Source: Symbiodinium kawagutii
Taxonomy: Eukaryota > Sar > Dinophyceae > Suessiales > Symbiodiniaceae
Assembly (NCBI GenBank): GCA_009767595.1
Contig: VSDK01018474.1
Coordinates: 257,474 to 321,473 of the forward strand
Length of the DNA: 64,000 bases
Direction: 5' to 3'
The translations under genes were made by a program, and so were the position numbers. Below, one piece after another: positions 28,225 through 40,308 of this stretch. Every line of letters starts with the position of its first letter. Position 1 is the first letter of the stretch. The notes under the pieces were generated by a model. It did not search any database. It had not been told where the DNA came from and was given only the letters and a program-made list of their open reading frames with translations.

Positions 28225-29941
28225 CCATATGCAATTGCTGATTCGCACGAACGCGGCGTTTCTCCCTCTGTTGGTGCCACGTCTTGAAACATCTGAAGAA
28301 ACTGTGCCCAACCGATTTGGCAAGGCAGGGCTCTCTGTCGGCCTCTCGCCAAGCACAAGCTGCTCACAAAAGTAGCAAGCGATCTCGTTGTTGATCTGCC
28401 CGGTCTCGCCATGGATGCCTTCTTCGAGGTTCCATCGACGAGCCCAATCTGGATCTCCAAGCTGGTCAAAGAGCTGCGCCACCTTCTGCGGATCCAAGTT
28501 TTGAGCCAAGTGCCAATAGAGACTGACATAGTCCGGACATGCCTTGATGGTTCTCATCAGGAGCTGTCTCTCATCTAAAGTCTCTTGGCCAATGTCGAAC
28601 ATCTGGGCTCTACCATCTAATCTCAGGTCTACGGCATCTTTCAGCATGCGCTTGTATGCACGCAAAGGGTCGAGCTGCACGGCTCTCTCCCGGAGCCCTT
28701 TGGCATCCCAGGACTTGTCCTTGATCTGCACAGTGCCTTGCTCAAGGGTCTTAGCCAACTTGAGGTATAGCCAAAAGTACTTCTTCTCCTTCTCCTCCTT
28801 CTCCTTCTCTTCCTTCTCCTTCTCTCCCTTTTCGTGAATTTTCTTCTTCTTCTCCTTCTTCTCTTCCTTTTCGTGAATCTTTTCCAGCAAAGAGATCAGC
28901 AGGTCCTGGAACTCGGAGCCTCGGTGCCAAACCTCGAGCTCGAGTTGCGTGCCGAAATCTGAGAGGCGCCGGTGCAGGATCTCTGCAATGGCTTCGACGC
29001 TCTGGGTGGCATGCTTGGGCTTGGGCTGGTAGGCTACCAGCTCCTGGCAAAGAACAATGAGGCACAAACAAATTGCAATCAAAACATGAACAAATAGATG
29101 ATGAAGAATTTGATGAAAAATATGATGAAAAGATTTTGCATTTTCGTGGAACGAAACATGATGCAACTATTTGGTTGTCAATGTGTCACATGACATGCTA
29201 CCTGCGCCCTCCATGTTGTTGGGGGACCTGGGGTAAGCTAAGCTCCTGAGCATCGTAGACGGAAATGATCCAAACGTCACGCCAAGCTGGTTGTTTTTCA
29301 CCGAACCGGTTGTAGCCAGCGAGCCTCTTCCTTCGCTTGCCATCTTCGTCCTTTGGCATCAAAGGGGCGTCGGTGGTCTCTGTCATCACGTTCTTGGCGA
29401 CCTGCTGGTCGACAATCAGCGGAATGCAATACTCCCACTGTTCCCCAAACAAGTTCTGGATTCTCTGGAAAGCAGCGCCATTTTTGTTCTTCACCAACGA
29501 CTCTATGTCGCCATCATCTGGGAAGGGCTCATCAGGATATTCCTCTTGGAAGATCTTCTTTGCCGGCCAAAAGTTGTTCACCAGTAGGTGGTCTTTGCTT
29601 GGCCACTGGTCCGGTGCCTTCTGGGTGGCATAAATGCCATGTCCAAAGTAAGAGTCTTTGTTGTCTTCCACCCGAAAACTCGCCCGAAGCTCTGCACCGC
29701 TGAGTTTGGTAATCAGATCGAAGTGCTTCTTGTTGGTGTAATGGAATAGCACAAAGTCGCCATCCCTCAGATCTTGCCCCGGTTCGCAGTCTTCCCTGAC
29801 GTCAAAGGCCAATGACCACATTTTGATGTCGGTTTTCTTGTGTCGAATGGTGAGGCCCCAAGCGTCATAGTCGTCATGAAGAAACTGCTGCCCTTTGTTG
29901 TACTCCTGGGACCCAAAGTAGCTCCCAGCACCAGGCGCCAT
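28225..29941 (-). CDS. HYD1-like ADP-ribosyltransferase domain protein (two exons)
   Basis: Exon 1 (29941-29228) starts MAPGAGSYFGSQEY. LFHYTNKKHFDLITK (His67) followed by DSYFGHGIYATQKAPDQW (Tyr104) matches the His...Tyr pattern of HYD1-type ADP-ribosyltransferases, a fold common in polymorphic toxins but also found in eukaryotic proteins. Its end (LSLPQ|GTCCCC) and the next acceptor (TTTGCCAG|GAGCTG, 29043) join in phase 0. Exon 2 has a helical segment (QSVEAIAEILHRRLSDFGTQ), then a Lys/Glu-only stretch encoded by a CTT/CCT microsatellite (about 28785-28875), then a second helical domain (DERQLLMRTIKACPDYVSLY). It stops at about 28222. Past about 28330 another frame is protein-like (ESAIAYGRKAFIPLPGMNHI), so a further exon or a frameshift is possible. 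NAD-binding activity is inferred, not shown. Confidence 0.62.
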
Positions 29942-30889
29942 TGCTCGCCTGCAGATTCAAAGTCCCTGTATGATTGAAGGCCTGTCACATTGCTGGTGAT
30001 GATGGTAAAACATATGGAAAATAATGCAAAAAATCCTGGCTGATGCTGTTTTACGGCCAAAAGATCCATGTCATGTGATGATGACAAGCACGCTGGCTAT
30101 GTCAGCTATCCAATGGTATCCAGGCTTCACAGTTGCTGTTACTTCCGCGACTCATTCCCTTCGTTGCCTTGTCCTGCCAAAAAACGACTTTCTCCCAAGG
30201 GATATTTACCTCACAGCCATGAGTACAATTGTTATCATTCTTAGTAAAAGATTAATGGTACTTTTAGTCTTAGTTAAACAGCAATAGTACTTGACCACAA
30301 CGATTGCTCATGAGAATGTTTGCCGAATTGATTTTTTTTCCATGATCAACCATTGGGCCTTCCTGAGCCGGGCGACGGATGTAGTTGAGAACCGGTTCCT
30401 TCTGTTCACGGAACCCTCTCAACTGGTTGATTCTGTTGCATCATCTCCTTCTTTTGTTGCTAACCAGCAATTTACCATCAATGATCTTCGATGCTTATCC
30501 TTCAGTGTCTATCAGTTTTTCACAATGTTTTCGCCATCACTTCACAATCTTCAGTAATCACCATTGACAAAGTTAACCATTGTGCTTCATCACCACCGTC
30601 GCTTGCAATATCAACGGCCACATATCACTGGTGGCCATATCCAACAAGGATACCGAACAAGGGCCATATCCCCTTTGAACGATGGCCATCAAGTAATGGC
30701 ATCCAATACCTACATCAACAATGGCCATGAGAGTTGGACATGTCGAAGGCGCAATGCCCATCAATGGCCCACAGCTACACAGCTACATCCATAGCTCCAA
30801 TCCCCCAAGGAGGTGCCTAGGCTCAAAGGTACCCCAGGTGGCTACCTACGACGTTGCGCCCATGGTGGTTACCGTTGCACCAGCTGCAC
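29942..30889. other. No gene supported
   Basis: An AG|G at about 29960 (ATCTGCAG|GCGAGC) could precede an upstream exon of the ART gene, but none is evident. The remainder is AT-rich DNA with ATGGCCAT and CAATGGCC repeats (30600-30770). Confidence 0.4.
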
Positions 30890-30952
30890 CTGCACAGGCG
30901 AAGCACTGCCTTGCACTTCGGCCATGTGGCGCCAGGACTTCAGCTGGTGCTC
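30890..30952 (-). CDS. Probable short exon
   Basis: 63 nt, 21 codons in phase 0, between CCCGTAG|GAGCAC and GTGCAG|GTGCAG. Reads QLKSWRHMAEVQGSASPVQ. If the donor is not used the frame stops six codons later. Family unknown. Confidence 0.45.
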
Positions 30953-31743
30953 CTACGGGAAGGGAAGGACCACTGCAGGAGCAAAGAATTACAAAGTCCA
31001 ATGACTAATTAGGAATAGCTAATTAGACTACAAATATTCAACCAATTGTAATGAATTCACAATTGATTGCTAATTTACTAATGGGCTACTATTGGACGCA
31101 CATCTAATTGCAAAGTTCATCAGTGGAAGCTTTCTGTACCTTTTTGGAAACGATCGGCTCTAGGCTGTTGCAATGGTGGAAGTCCTTTTCGGTGCACACG
31201 TGTGATATTTGAGAGAAAACACATTTTGCCTGCGTCATGGTGTTGTTGCCGTCGTTGTTTCTTGTTGCGCAATCATGAATAATTATGACTAATAATCTTC
31301 AAAGAATAATGAAGAAAGTAATGGATAAGGGGGCGTTTTCTATGTCCGAATATTTGAAGAAACTGACTGGCAACATTGCACGCACCAAATCACAACATCT
31401 TGTGGGCTTCCGTGTCTGAAACCAAAGGTTCAAAACCAGAACAGAACAGTCGCTTTGTGATGTTGGGAAACTGCTTATGTAAATCCAGGGGCGCCCGGCA
31501 TGTCTTCAACCAACCGTTTGGTTTGATGACCCATCAAATGCCCATCATGTGCATGAAAAACATCATGTGCATCAAATACCGATGGGTTTGTGTCTTGGCA
31601 TCATGTGCATGATCAGCACCAAAACCATTTGAAACACCACATACAACCTTGAAACAAACACACATACACACACACACATACGTATAGGTTGGCGCGGTTC
31701 TGTATATGGAGATCGGTGGAAAACATTGTTACGTCAGATCCAG
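30953..31743. other. No gene supported
   Basis: AT-rich sequence with AATTAG/TAATTAC motifs and a (CA)n run at 31660-31682. Confidence 0.5.
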
Positions 31744-32201
31744 TCATGCGTCAAGCAAGCGAGACTGTGTCCTTGAGCAATCTGAAAACACAACTTTCAA
31801 ATCCTTCAGCGTTTGATCAGTCACTTTGGTCAGGGTGGAATGATCTGAAGCGCGTGCCTTGAATTGAGCTAGTAGCATTGACTCCACTAGTGAAACGATA
31901 TGGTCATTGCCTTGGAACAACTCATCTAGCTTCACTTCATGATTCATGATTCTATCGGTCCTAGCATGTACATCAATAACCAGCCCACTTTCGGATTCAG
32001 CAATCATGTCTTCTCACCGTCGTCCCTTGATCCCACGGATACCTTGGCCAGTTCTTCCTTGGAGCAATGGGATTCGTGTTGGGAGATCTGAAGCAACTGT
32101 GCCCAAACATCACGAATGGAGGTCGTGGCCGCCCTACTTACGAGTTCCAAAATTATCGTTGACGTCAAAGTGATAATTTCGTACGGCTTCACTGAAGTCA
32201 T
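31744..32201 (-). CDS. Possible two-part gene, unidentified
   Basis: Two minus-strand frames abut at 32004-32007: an upstream one (ILELVSRAATTSIRDVWAQL, LQISQHESHCSKEELAKV) and a downstream one (VIDVHARTDRIMNHEVKLDE, FQGNDHIVSLVESMLLAQF). A GTGAG (GACG|GTGAGAAG) sits at the junction and could be a splice donor. Otherwise a frameshift separates them. Mixed helical protein, no family recognised. Confidence 0.35.
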
Positions 32202-32499
32202 GTGCGATTGGACATCATGTACTATGTTGCCGTTATTGCATCATCAACCACATGACAAACCATCATCCAAACAATCCGTATCCACGTGATGTAACCATAT
32301 GATACACTTGTATCCATATATCCATCATGATGAACCATCCTACACCGCATCAGGACTATGCAAATATGGAGACGAAACGGCCGTGGATAGCTTGATAGTG
32401 AAGTACGGCCTAGTTATCAGTAAACTGATATGATTATGGTCCACATTCAATGGGCATACATTGGCATACGATGTCGGTATAGCACACGCACGCTCACAC

Positions 32500-32645
32500 A
32501 CACAATATTGAAATAAGCCTAAATAACAAACTAAGTAAATAAATAAACAAACAAATAAATACACAAATAAATAAGCAAATACATGAATAAATAGATAAAC
32601 AAATAAATAACACACACACACACATATATATATAAATACAATGAA
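32500..32645. repeat. (AAAT/AAAC)n degenerate tetranucleotide array
   Basis: AATAAATAAACAAACAAATAAATAC-type units ending in (CA)n and (TA)n. Confidence 0.9.
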
Positions 32646-32747
32646 CATATATACAAATATAAAAGAATGCAGGCATATAAGTATTCAATCAATATATATC
32701 AATGTAACCTATGGACACCTCTCTCCCTTCTTTCGAGCGCAAGGCAC

Positions 32748-32840
32748 CAGCTGTTCCTCCAGCTCCGGATGCGCTCGCAGCACCTCCGTGTGCAGCTGCT
32801 GTTCCACCTGCTGGTGGCTCAGCTCTCTGCTGTGTGCTGC
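32748..32840 (-). CDS. Probable exon, coiled coil
   Basis: 93 nt, exactly 31 codons in phase 0, between TGTGCCCAG|GCAGCA and ACAGCTG|GTGCCT. Reads AAHSRELSHQQVEQQLHTEV, then LRAHPELEEQL, an amphipathic helix. The plus strand is also open with hydrophobic content (HQLFLQLRMRSQHLRVQLL), but the splice signals and composition favour minus. Confidence 0.55.
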
Positions 32841-34172
32841 CTGGGCACAGTCCCAGGGATATCCAACGGTCCCCAGGAGTGTCCCCTGGCAGCCAGGGTT
32901 CCTGGTGATGCTGGGGTGTTGGAGCTAGTGATATCACAAGAATCCATCAGTTTTGCTGGGAGTATCAGCTGCTCATTGGCTGGTTTGGTGTTAAAAAAAT
33001 TGGTCATCCTGGGAGATGGATTGAAATGTATGGTCATCATTGGAGTATTTGTTGATGGTTAATCTTGGTTGACCAATGATGGTTCAGAATTCTTAATGTC
33101 AAACTCAAGTTGCCAGAAAGCAGGGGCAAGGGTTTGGTGCCTCTTCTGACTGTGTTCTGATTGTTAACTCCTATGCTTAACCATCATATATGCGACTGGT
33201 TGAACGTCCTATTGGAGTGTATTGATCATATCGTCATGCTCCAGCGATACCCCAATATGATGTGCTGTACATCGTTCTTGTAACTCCTGGGGCAGCACTA
33301 TACGCCAGTTGAATGCCAACGACCTGGCAATATCAAGCCTCACCAGGTTTGCTGCCCTGTTGCCTCATGGGCTGCTTGGATCAGAACCACTTGAAGACGA
33401 TCCAACAAGACCTGTATCCACAGCGGCAGCAATGGCTAACAAGCACGGCTAGTTGCAACAATGGCCAGAAACAACACAGCTGGGATGTCATGCGACATGT
33501 GACAACCAAGCTGGTTTGCTTAGCAGTTGCTTGCTTAGCAGCTGAACTTCACCTGCGAGTTGTTGTGAATGGTTCGGTGATAGTTTATTCTCCAAGGATT
33601 GCTTGCTCAGTTCCACTAGCTTCACAAGCACCTGTGGCATATTGGTTGGGAGGTTGCAAGCCCTTCCACAAGCAACCCCAGGTTCCACAAGGATCAGGCC
33701 GATCAGGCCAGGCTCGACCGTAGCAAGGAGGACGAAGATGGCAAGGATAATGTGGATGATCATGATAATAGTGTTGATGGTGATGATGGGGTTGATGACG
33801 ATGGTTATTCCACGGCTAATTCATGGTGAAGTATTGATAGAATAATGAATCCAATCCATGAAGTAGCCATGGAATTAGCTATTGCTAGTATGATTGCCCA
33901 TGAATTGCCGATGTTCATAAAGTTTCAACCCATGAATTGCCCTCGGTTACACTAGTTGTTAGTATGATATCCATCCATTGTTAAGGGTTTCACCTCTTGT
34001 GAGTATGGCTAATTCATTTGCTAGTATTGTAAACACCCATAGATCATATATGATATCTACCTACCTACCTACCTACCTGCCAAACTATCCATCCATCCAT
34101 CCATCCATCCATCCATCCATCCATCCATCCATCCATGGATCCCCGGTTCAACACAACGATGTTGGTCACAGG
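32841..34172. other. No gene supported
   Basis: Short exon-like patches occur (for example AG|G at 33653, 33680 and 33700 on plus), but no frame is convincing. 33740-33800 is ATGATG-rich. Confidence 0.4.
34058..34136. repeat. (CTAC)n then (ATCC)n microsatellites
   Basis: About five CTAC units followed by about eleven CATC/ATCC units. Confidence 0.95.
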
Positions 34173-34271
34173 TCACGGCCGGTTCTCATCGCTCGCCTCG
34201 AAGTTCGCCGCTCCTTTGCCTCCCAGGTCCACCAGCGCGGTTGAGCGATGTTCGGCGAGGATGTGCTTCAC
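34173..34271 (-). CDS. Probable terminal exon
   Basis: 99 nt, 33 codons including TGA, after an acceptor (GTTCAACAG|GTGAAG). Reads [20 protein letters not shown], then [15 protein letters not shown]-rich island directly beside the ATCC microsatellite. Family unknown. Confidence 0.5.
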   Translation of the reverse strand: MKHILAEHRSTALVDLGGKGAANFEASDENRP

Positions 34272-34810
34272 CTGTTGAACGGGTCGAAAGCAGTTGGTCA
34301 GTTGCATATATTGTGGTGACTTTGGGCAGTCGGTGTTAATGGGGTGAATCAGTTCGTTGAGTTGATGGCTAATAGTGATGAATTATTGTTTAGTTGTTCA
34401 ATGAATTGTTAATATGATTATTCACTAGCAGTGACTAATCAGTGGTGATCAAGTGGTCGGTGATATGGGTGAACCACTCATAGAAAACTAACCAGGTAGT
34501 TGGGGAAAGGGGTGGTTAACGTAGCTAATATACTCATTTTCATTTTGCCAAACTATTACTTACGCAATGGTAGTTCACTCGTTACTATGGGTAAAATGAT
34601 TCATGTTCTCAACTCAATGCTCAATTTTGAACAGCGGTAGCAGTGGCTTGTGAATGATCGTTTGTCGACACACTCATAAATTGGTCAGTATGTTTTTAAG
34701 AATGCTTAGCAACTTGTGAGTAATGTGTGTATGGTCTGGTTGGTGTGGTGGGATTATTGCTGAAAACTATCGGTTGATAACGATCTTGGATCGTGCTTCA
34801 ACAGAGTGGA

Positions 34811-34847
34811 GTCTTCTTCTTCTTCTTCTTCTTCTTCTTCTTCTTCG
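34811..34847. repeat. (CTT)n microsatellite
   Basis: About twelve CTT units. Confidence 0.95.
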
Positions 34848-35643
34848 ATGGGCTTGAGAGTGGAGTCTTATTCGCATGTGAATGTGGACAGAAAAGCTGT
34901 GACCGTACCGAAGAAACATAACCTCTACACACACACACGTCATAGAAAATCAATACAGTGAGCAGCAAAGGAAATGCACAACATGCACAAGTACTCAGTG
35001 GATAAATTTACAAATGATTTCTTTACACCCTGTATTTCCTCCGAAGCATATCTAGTTTCAAGTGCCCAAGCAAAGAGCCGGTGCTTGTGCACATAAAACA
35101 TCAGCATAAAGACAAGCAAATGAAGGCAAAACTGAGCATAAACAAACGTCAGTCAAAACAACCTGCCCGAATTTGAAGTGTATGCACGTAATCATCGTAA
35201 ACACTGAACTCCAATCAGCATATACAAACACTTTTGAACTCTGTGTGCATACATGCCTTTTTGACAGAATCAAATGCAGAAACCGTGTGATCACAAACAA
35301 TTCTGATGATGGTCGGTCATGGCTGATAATCATGGTTTATTTTGGTGTCAATTAGCGTGGTTAACAATGATTATTAACAATGCTGGTTCAAACAGAGATG
35401 GTGATAGTTGGAATCCACCATAGTTTGGTGCGATCAACAATGGTAAGTGATGAGGAGAAGCCATGTTGGCCATACTAGAGGCTATAGTTGAAAAGACGTG
35501 AATGAAAATCAGGATAGCGGTAATAGGTAATTTCCACCAACACCGAGACAGTTCTATTCATTACCACGGTAATGAGTGGGTCATGGTCAAAAGCCATGGT
35601 TTGATGGTGAGTAGTAACAGTTCGGGATTGCGCTGCTTAGCAC

Positions 35644-35738
35644 GCTGTAGTTCTGACCCTGGTGTCCCTGCTGCGCCTCTGCAGCGGTCTGCTCAGAAAG
35701 AGCTCCTTCCCCGGGCTCAGTGACCAGCAGCCATAGAC
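35644..35738 (-). CDS. Probable exon, Glu/Gln-rich
   Basis: 95 nt between GATCCCAG|GTCTATGG and TACAGC|GTGCTA. Reads LWLLVTEPGEGALSEQTAAE, then AQQGHQGQNYS. An alternative frame is also open to a stop. It lies within the extra DNA of the duplicated block. Confidence 0.42.
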
Positions 35739-36509
35739 CTGGGATCGATGGATTGGTCGCCAAATGAGGTGAAATGCTCCTAGTGCGCAACGCCACCTTG
35801 TCACGCTAATTACGACCATACACTCATACACAAAATATGATGCATATCTTGGCATACACATGGATGAGCACACACACACACACTTGCATACATTCTTGCA
35901 CATGTACCTATGCCAATACGTGTGGAGATGTGCCTGCAGTACAGTATGCAGTGCACGTCCACAACGCCGCGCGCCAGGATTTTCCACACGTCTTCAAAAT
36001 TCGCTAGGAATGTTAGAATAAGAAAGTGCCTTGAACATTGCTGAGCCTCCTCCGTTGTCAAAAGGAAGATGCGTGCCCGGGAGGTATCTAGGTTGGGTCT
36101 GGCCGCTAGCCATTGGACGCTCATTGCAAGGGTCCATAGGACCTTTGGACACAATCATGGAATCATGCACATCACATCAATACATACTGTAACCGACAAT
36201 AGCATACTGTATTACTGTATAATCACTCGCACTAGGTGCTGGGTAGGATGCCAATCCCCCAAAGAGCCAACATCTAGGCTAATATCATGATTCTGTTCCT
36301 GCACTGTGCGTTGATGTCGGTTCATTTTATACGCTTCTTACGTCTCCACCAACCAACCCGAGCTAACCAAACAACCCAACTCAGGACTTGACCCGCCCGC
36401 TGCCACTGACAAGCGCCAATTTTTTCTTGCGAGTGAAGCTCTTTGTCATCAGAGTGAGCCAGCTGTTTTGTTCAAAGCTGCATTGGCAAGGTGGCATATG
36501 AATATGCCA
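35739..36509. other. No gene supported
   Basis: Includes (CA)n at 35870-35882 and, at 36420-36500, sequence resembling the 3' flanks of J-domain genes A and B (GCTGCATTGGCAAGGTGGCATATG). Confidence 0.45.
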
Positions 36510-38087
36510 TCACGCAGACACCCGCACCGAAAACCGCCTCACCAAACTGGCGGGTTCGCAGGGTGCATGGGACTGATGAATAAACACGCACTCCAAATAT
36601 GGCAACACTCTTGAAAGTGTCGCCCACAGAATCGGGCTGGAAATTACAGACGCCGGCATCTGCCGCAGATCCAAATACCGTGTCTTGCGCAAGAGCGGCT
36701 TGTTCAGGACCGAGACCACTTCGAGCAAAGCAGCGGTGGGGGAGAAATCTTGCGGCGACAGCACCGCCTCCTTTTGCAAATGAGTTTGCACTTCCTCCTG
36801 GCAGGCTTTGTCCGCTGCAGCAAATCGGGCCAAATCCTTCAAAGACGTCATAGCTAACATCATGGCCTTTTCAGCCTTTGGCATTTGCTTCCAACCACAA
36901 GGCAGCAAAGGCGCAGGCAACGCCAAAGTGGCGTCTCTTGGCGACAACAGCTGCTTTAAGGCCATCTTTCCATCAGGTTGTTCCAGAAGCCGGTGGAGCT
37001 CGGCCAAAGGAAGCTTCACCTCTGATGCTGGCTGCTTGCCATGCCTGCGCAGCCTCAAAGTTCTGACGTCGCAGCATGCTTCTTGGTGACACAAGATGTA
37101 TCCTCTAAGCTCATTGGCCTTTTGCAGGCGACGTGCTTCAAGGTCACCTTTGCTTTCATGGAGCATCTGCTCCCATTTCTTCTTGAGTGCTGTGACTTGT
37201 TGACCTGATGACGCTTGCTGCAGATCCCGGCGCATCTTTAATGCCATGGCTAAGTCATCAATCAGTGGAGTGTGACGCACTTTTCCTCCCAAAAATCTTG
37301 TTGAAGAGAAAGTGAACCGGCACTGAAATCCAGTGGGGGCGAGTGCCTTCAAGCTCTCCGTCATGGCAGTTTCAAACGAAGCATCTGGTTTTGCCTGAAG
37401 CCTTTGCAAGAGCTGGCTCCTGAGCTCCACAACGGAGGAGTGGTAGAAGGCCAACACTGGGATGAGCTGCGAGGCAGGCGTCCGCACGTTCAGGTCCTGG
37501 AAGTTGAATTCTGCTCTCCAAGATGGGCCGGTTCGGTAAAGATATTTCGTGCCTGACAGGTCCGCGTCGCGCACATGTGCCACTTTGCTCTCGGTCTGCT
37601 GGCTCTTGGGTGTCTTCCCTGTCTTCTTGCCTGTCAGCTGAGGAGATGCAAAGAGGCAGTCTAGCAGTTTTGCAAGCTGTTTTCTGCTGCATCCCTCAAG
37701 GAGTTGCTGCCATCCATCAGGTGGTGTTGCCACCAGCACTTGAACCATGTCCTTAGGGAAGTCGGCCAGCACATGTGCCACAGGCCTCTTGCCAGCATTT
37801 GCAGCGGCTTCGGGGCTGAGGCCATTGCAGTGCCCATGTTCCAGCAAAGACATGTCATACTGGTGCCGCGTGCCAGCATCGGACAGAACCTCATATGCAT
37901 GCGCGACTTCCTGGAACATCTTGGCGTTCCCGCCTCTGTCAGGATGGACTTGTAAAGCCATGCGGTAGTATCCTTGCACAATTTCTCGCTGCGATGCTCT
38001 CCATGAAACCTGCAAAATCTTGTACAGATCGCTGCGGGCGCTGCTGTCTTCACATGCACTTTCTAACTTCCGCTTCTTTGGCGGCAT
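36510..38087 (-). CDS. J-domain protein, copy C (525 aa)
   Basis: An intronless complete ORF. MPPKKRKLES is a nuclear localisation signal. The J-domain at about 20-80 has HPD at 48-50 (MALQVHPDRGGNAKMF). The long C-terminal region shares with B the blocks ADFPKDMVQVL, GWQQLLEGCSRKQLAKLLDC, SKGDLEARRLQKANELRGYI and the ending CEPASLVRRFSVRVSA. It probably recruits Hsp70 in the nucleus for a substrate set by the C-terminal part; the role is unknown. The 5' flank does not match A or B, so only the transcribed part is shared. This is compatible with a retroposed copy, although no poly-A or relict spliced leader was seen. Confidence 0.85.
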   Translation of the reverse strand: MPPKKRKLESACEDSSARSDLYKILQVSWRASQREIVQGYYRMALQVHPDRGGNAKMFQEVAHAYEVLSDAGTRHQYDMSLLEHGHCNGLSPEAAANAGKRPVAHVLADFPKDMVQVLVATPPDGWQQLLEGCSRKQLAKLLDCLFASPQLTGKKTGKTPKSQQTESKVAHVRDADLSGTKYLYRTGPSWRAEFNFQDLNVRTPASQLIPVLAFYHSSVVELRSQLLQRLQAKPDASFETAMTESLKALAPTGFQCRFTFSSTRFLGGKVRHTPLIDDLAMALKMRRDLQQASSGQQVTALKKKWEQMLHESKGDLEARRLQKANELRGYILCHQEACCDVRTLRLRRHGKQPASEVKLPLAELHRLLEQPDGKMALKQLLSPRDATLALPAPLLPCGWKQMPKAEKAMMLAMTSLKDLARFAAADKACQEEVQTHLQKEAVLSPQDFSPTAALLEVVSVLNKPLLRKTRYLDLRQMPASVISSPILWATLSRVLPYLECVFIHQSHAPCEPASLVRRFSVRVSA

Positions 38088-39029
38088 GGCTCTTGCGTTG
38101 CCGAAGGGCCTCTTGTCCTACACAATGTGTTTCTTTATCCCCTGAACCAACTCCTTCCTCGCTCTCCTGTCTCTGCTAAAGGTGTCTTCTTTTTGCTCTT
38201 GAAACTGTTTCTTTTGTTCGATTTTCTCAACTCTTTCCTCTTTCCGTTGGTCTTCCTTTGTGTTCTCCTCTATTCTCCCAAATCCCTAGGAGCCTTCGGC
38301 CTGCGTTCACGGCAGAAACAATGGAAACAATGGCAACAAACCACGACAACAGCAACACAAACACTTCCAAGACTTGGTTCATCTTTTGGTTTGTCATCCA
38401 TGAGGTGGAATCTCTGGTGGCCAAGCAGTACAAATAGATTAGTCTGGGAATGGTGGCTGGAGCGACAACACTTCACCGCCTCATATCAACCTGGGTGTGT
38501 CCATACATGGGTGCGCACTCAGACTTGATGCTTTTCCCACTGTGATGATTCACCATTCAGCAGCGGCGGAGATGATCATCGAGTCTCAACACTTCCGATA
38601 GGACAAGTCATTACCCAACCATTTTCAGCCGTTACCAAGCTTTATTAACCACAAGCATCTGTGATAAGTCAGTTTCAGCAAATGATGAACATTACCAACC
38701 TTTGATGCACATTGATGCTATGAGTGGCTGTCAGTGCTGCCGTTCAAAGCGCTAGTCACCACTACAGGTCATCAATAAGTACTGTTTATCAATTGTTAGT
38801 AGTCAATATTCACTGTTCATCAAACATTGCTTTCTGTTGATCAACCATGCTTACTCATCAATTGCAGACCCATTCTAACAAACCGCCTCCCAATTTTGCC
38901 ATAAACATCTGCGGATTCACCCACAAACATAGTGTTTTTTACCAATCATCGGCTATCAATCAGCACTAACTGTTTCCGTTTTTAACCCTCAATGAACCCA
39001 TTCAACCATTCATGAACCACCCAAGTCTT
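38088..39029. other. No gene supported
   Basis: Pyrimidine-rich at 38150-38290, then mixed DNA with CATCAATG/CAACCATT motifs. Confidence 0.45.
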
Positions 39030-39156
39030 TACCCAACCGTAGTTGCTGCCCTGCCATGGAACACCCCTGTGACAGTTCGAGGTGCTCCGCCGTGGGCCAT
39101 GAAGGAGTGGCTCCAGTTCCTGTCGCAGCCCTGCGATGCCTCAGCGCAGAACTATG
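39030..39156 (+). CDS. Possible plus-strand exon
   Basis: Open frame VVAALPWNTPVTVRGAPPW, then AMKEWLQFLSQPCDASAQNY ending at a strong donor (AACTATG|GTGAGT). The acceptor is uncertain (CCGTAG|TTGC or earlier). A minus-strand reading is possible but lacks splice signals. If right, it opposes the general gene direction. Confidence 0.38.
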
Positions 39157-40251
39157 GTGAGTCTTTGCCATTGATGAACATGATGATTATGATGATGGTG
39201 GTGGTGATTGAGGATGATGATTTTGATGGTAATGATGATGATTGTGAGGTGGTGGTGATGGTGATCAGTGATGATACTTAATCTGTTGGTTGGTTTGGTT
39301 GACTAATTGGTTAGCTATAGTCATAGTCTATTCATCACAGTAGTGCTGTTAGCAGGGGTTTTGGGCCCACTGACACTGATACTTCCAGAAACACTGACAT
39401 GGCCCGGGTTGCCACATATCAACAAATCAACAAATCAAAAGGTTCGACGGGCGAAGGGGACCAATAAAGAATGTGTCGGAAGGGACTGAAAAGCTTGAAC
39501 ACGTGTTTGGCGATCCACAACAATTGGGCTAATGGCAGTGGCAATGGTGGGATGCAAGCGTTCCAGATTGGAAGTCCTAAACTGGAGCAGCCTCTCAGAC
39601 GGGATCACTTGGCGCTCTGAACAGTACATCGGTCGTCTTCATGATTGGCTTTGGAAAATGACCCAACGACAAGAGACCGACAGGAAATTGGCTCATAATC
39701 ATTTTGGTCAAGCGTTTGCATGATGTATGCTTCCTTTACTGACTCTTTTTTCTGTGGTATAGCGTTGGATATGCTCAGAGCTGGTTTGCCTCGCAGGTTG
39801 ATTAACATTCACACATCACCAGCCCTTGGCCACTAGTCACTAGTCATCATGAACCACTACTGTTTGCAGACCAAAATGTATCACTAGCAACAAGATGCAT
39901 CAAGTAAGTGTCACAGTAAGCTGTGTTGTGGGTTTGTTGGTTGATCATTCGTCCTCATTTCAACCCTGTTTCGTCCGACCTCGGATTGAGCTCAGCCTCG
40001 CACCTCTGGCGCACCAGGGCAGCCACCTGCGATCTAACCAGGTGTGGCTGTGGTGACCCCACCTGTCCATGTGGCCCCTGATGTGGCGACCAACGGTCAC
40101 AATAAGATGGTTGGATCATCAACTTTATGAGATATGTTTGTCATACATCAATGATCCAAAGATGGTTGATCAACGAAATGGTCAATCAAAACATCATAGA
40201 GAGATCAACCGACAACTGTTCAAATTCATGCACCGAAAACCTACAACTCAC
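39157..40251. other. No gene supported
   Basis: ATGATG-rich at 39175-39275. A GC-rich patch at 39960-40060 could encode VAALVRQRCEAELNP on minus between two AG|GT sites, but a plus-strand reading is equally open. Confidence 0.35.
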
Positions 40252-40308
40252 CAGCGGCTTCTCTGACCTCACAGAGCGCCGCAGCGCAGCCATGGGCACG
40301 GCGTGTGA
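40252..40308 (-). CDS. Possible short exon
   Basis: 57 nt between CTCCTTAG|TCACAC and a consensus donor (GCCGCTG|GTGAGT). Reads TRRAHGCAAALCEVREAA. Supported mainly by the donor and the GC island. Confidence 0.38.

Larger units (their letters stand above)
34740..36110. repeat. Duplicated block, copy 1 (partner 46110-46665)
   Basis: Shared in the same order: GATAACGATCTTGGAT / GATAATGATCTTGGAT, GAATGTGGACRG, AACATAACCTSYA, ATGCAAATGAAGG-type strings, GTCAGTCAAAAYAACCTG, and GAGCCTCCTCCGTT followed by CCCGG. Copy 1 contains about 700 bp absent from copy 2, including the exon at 35644-35738. Confidence 0.8.

Noticed and set aside
36400..38200. Retroposition marks (relict spliced leader, poly-A) around J-gene C
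   Set aside because: By eye I found neither the CCGTAGCCATTTTGGCTCAAG leader, whole or partial, nor a poly-A tail near any of the three genes; retroposition stays an unproven option.
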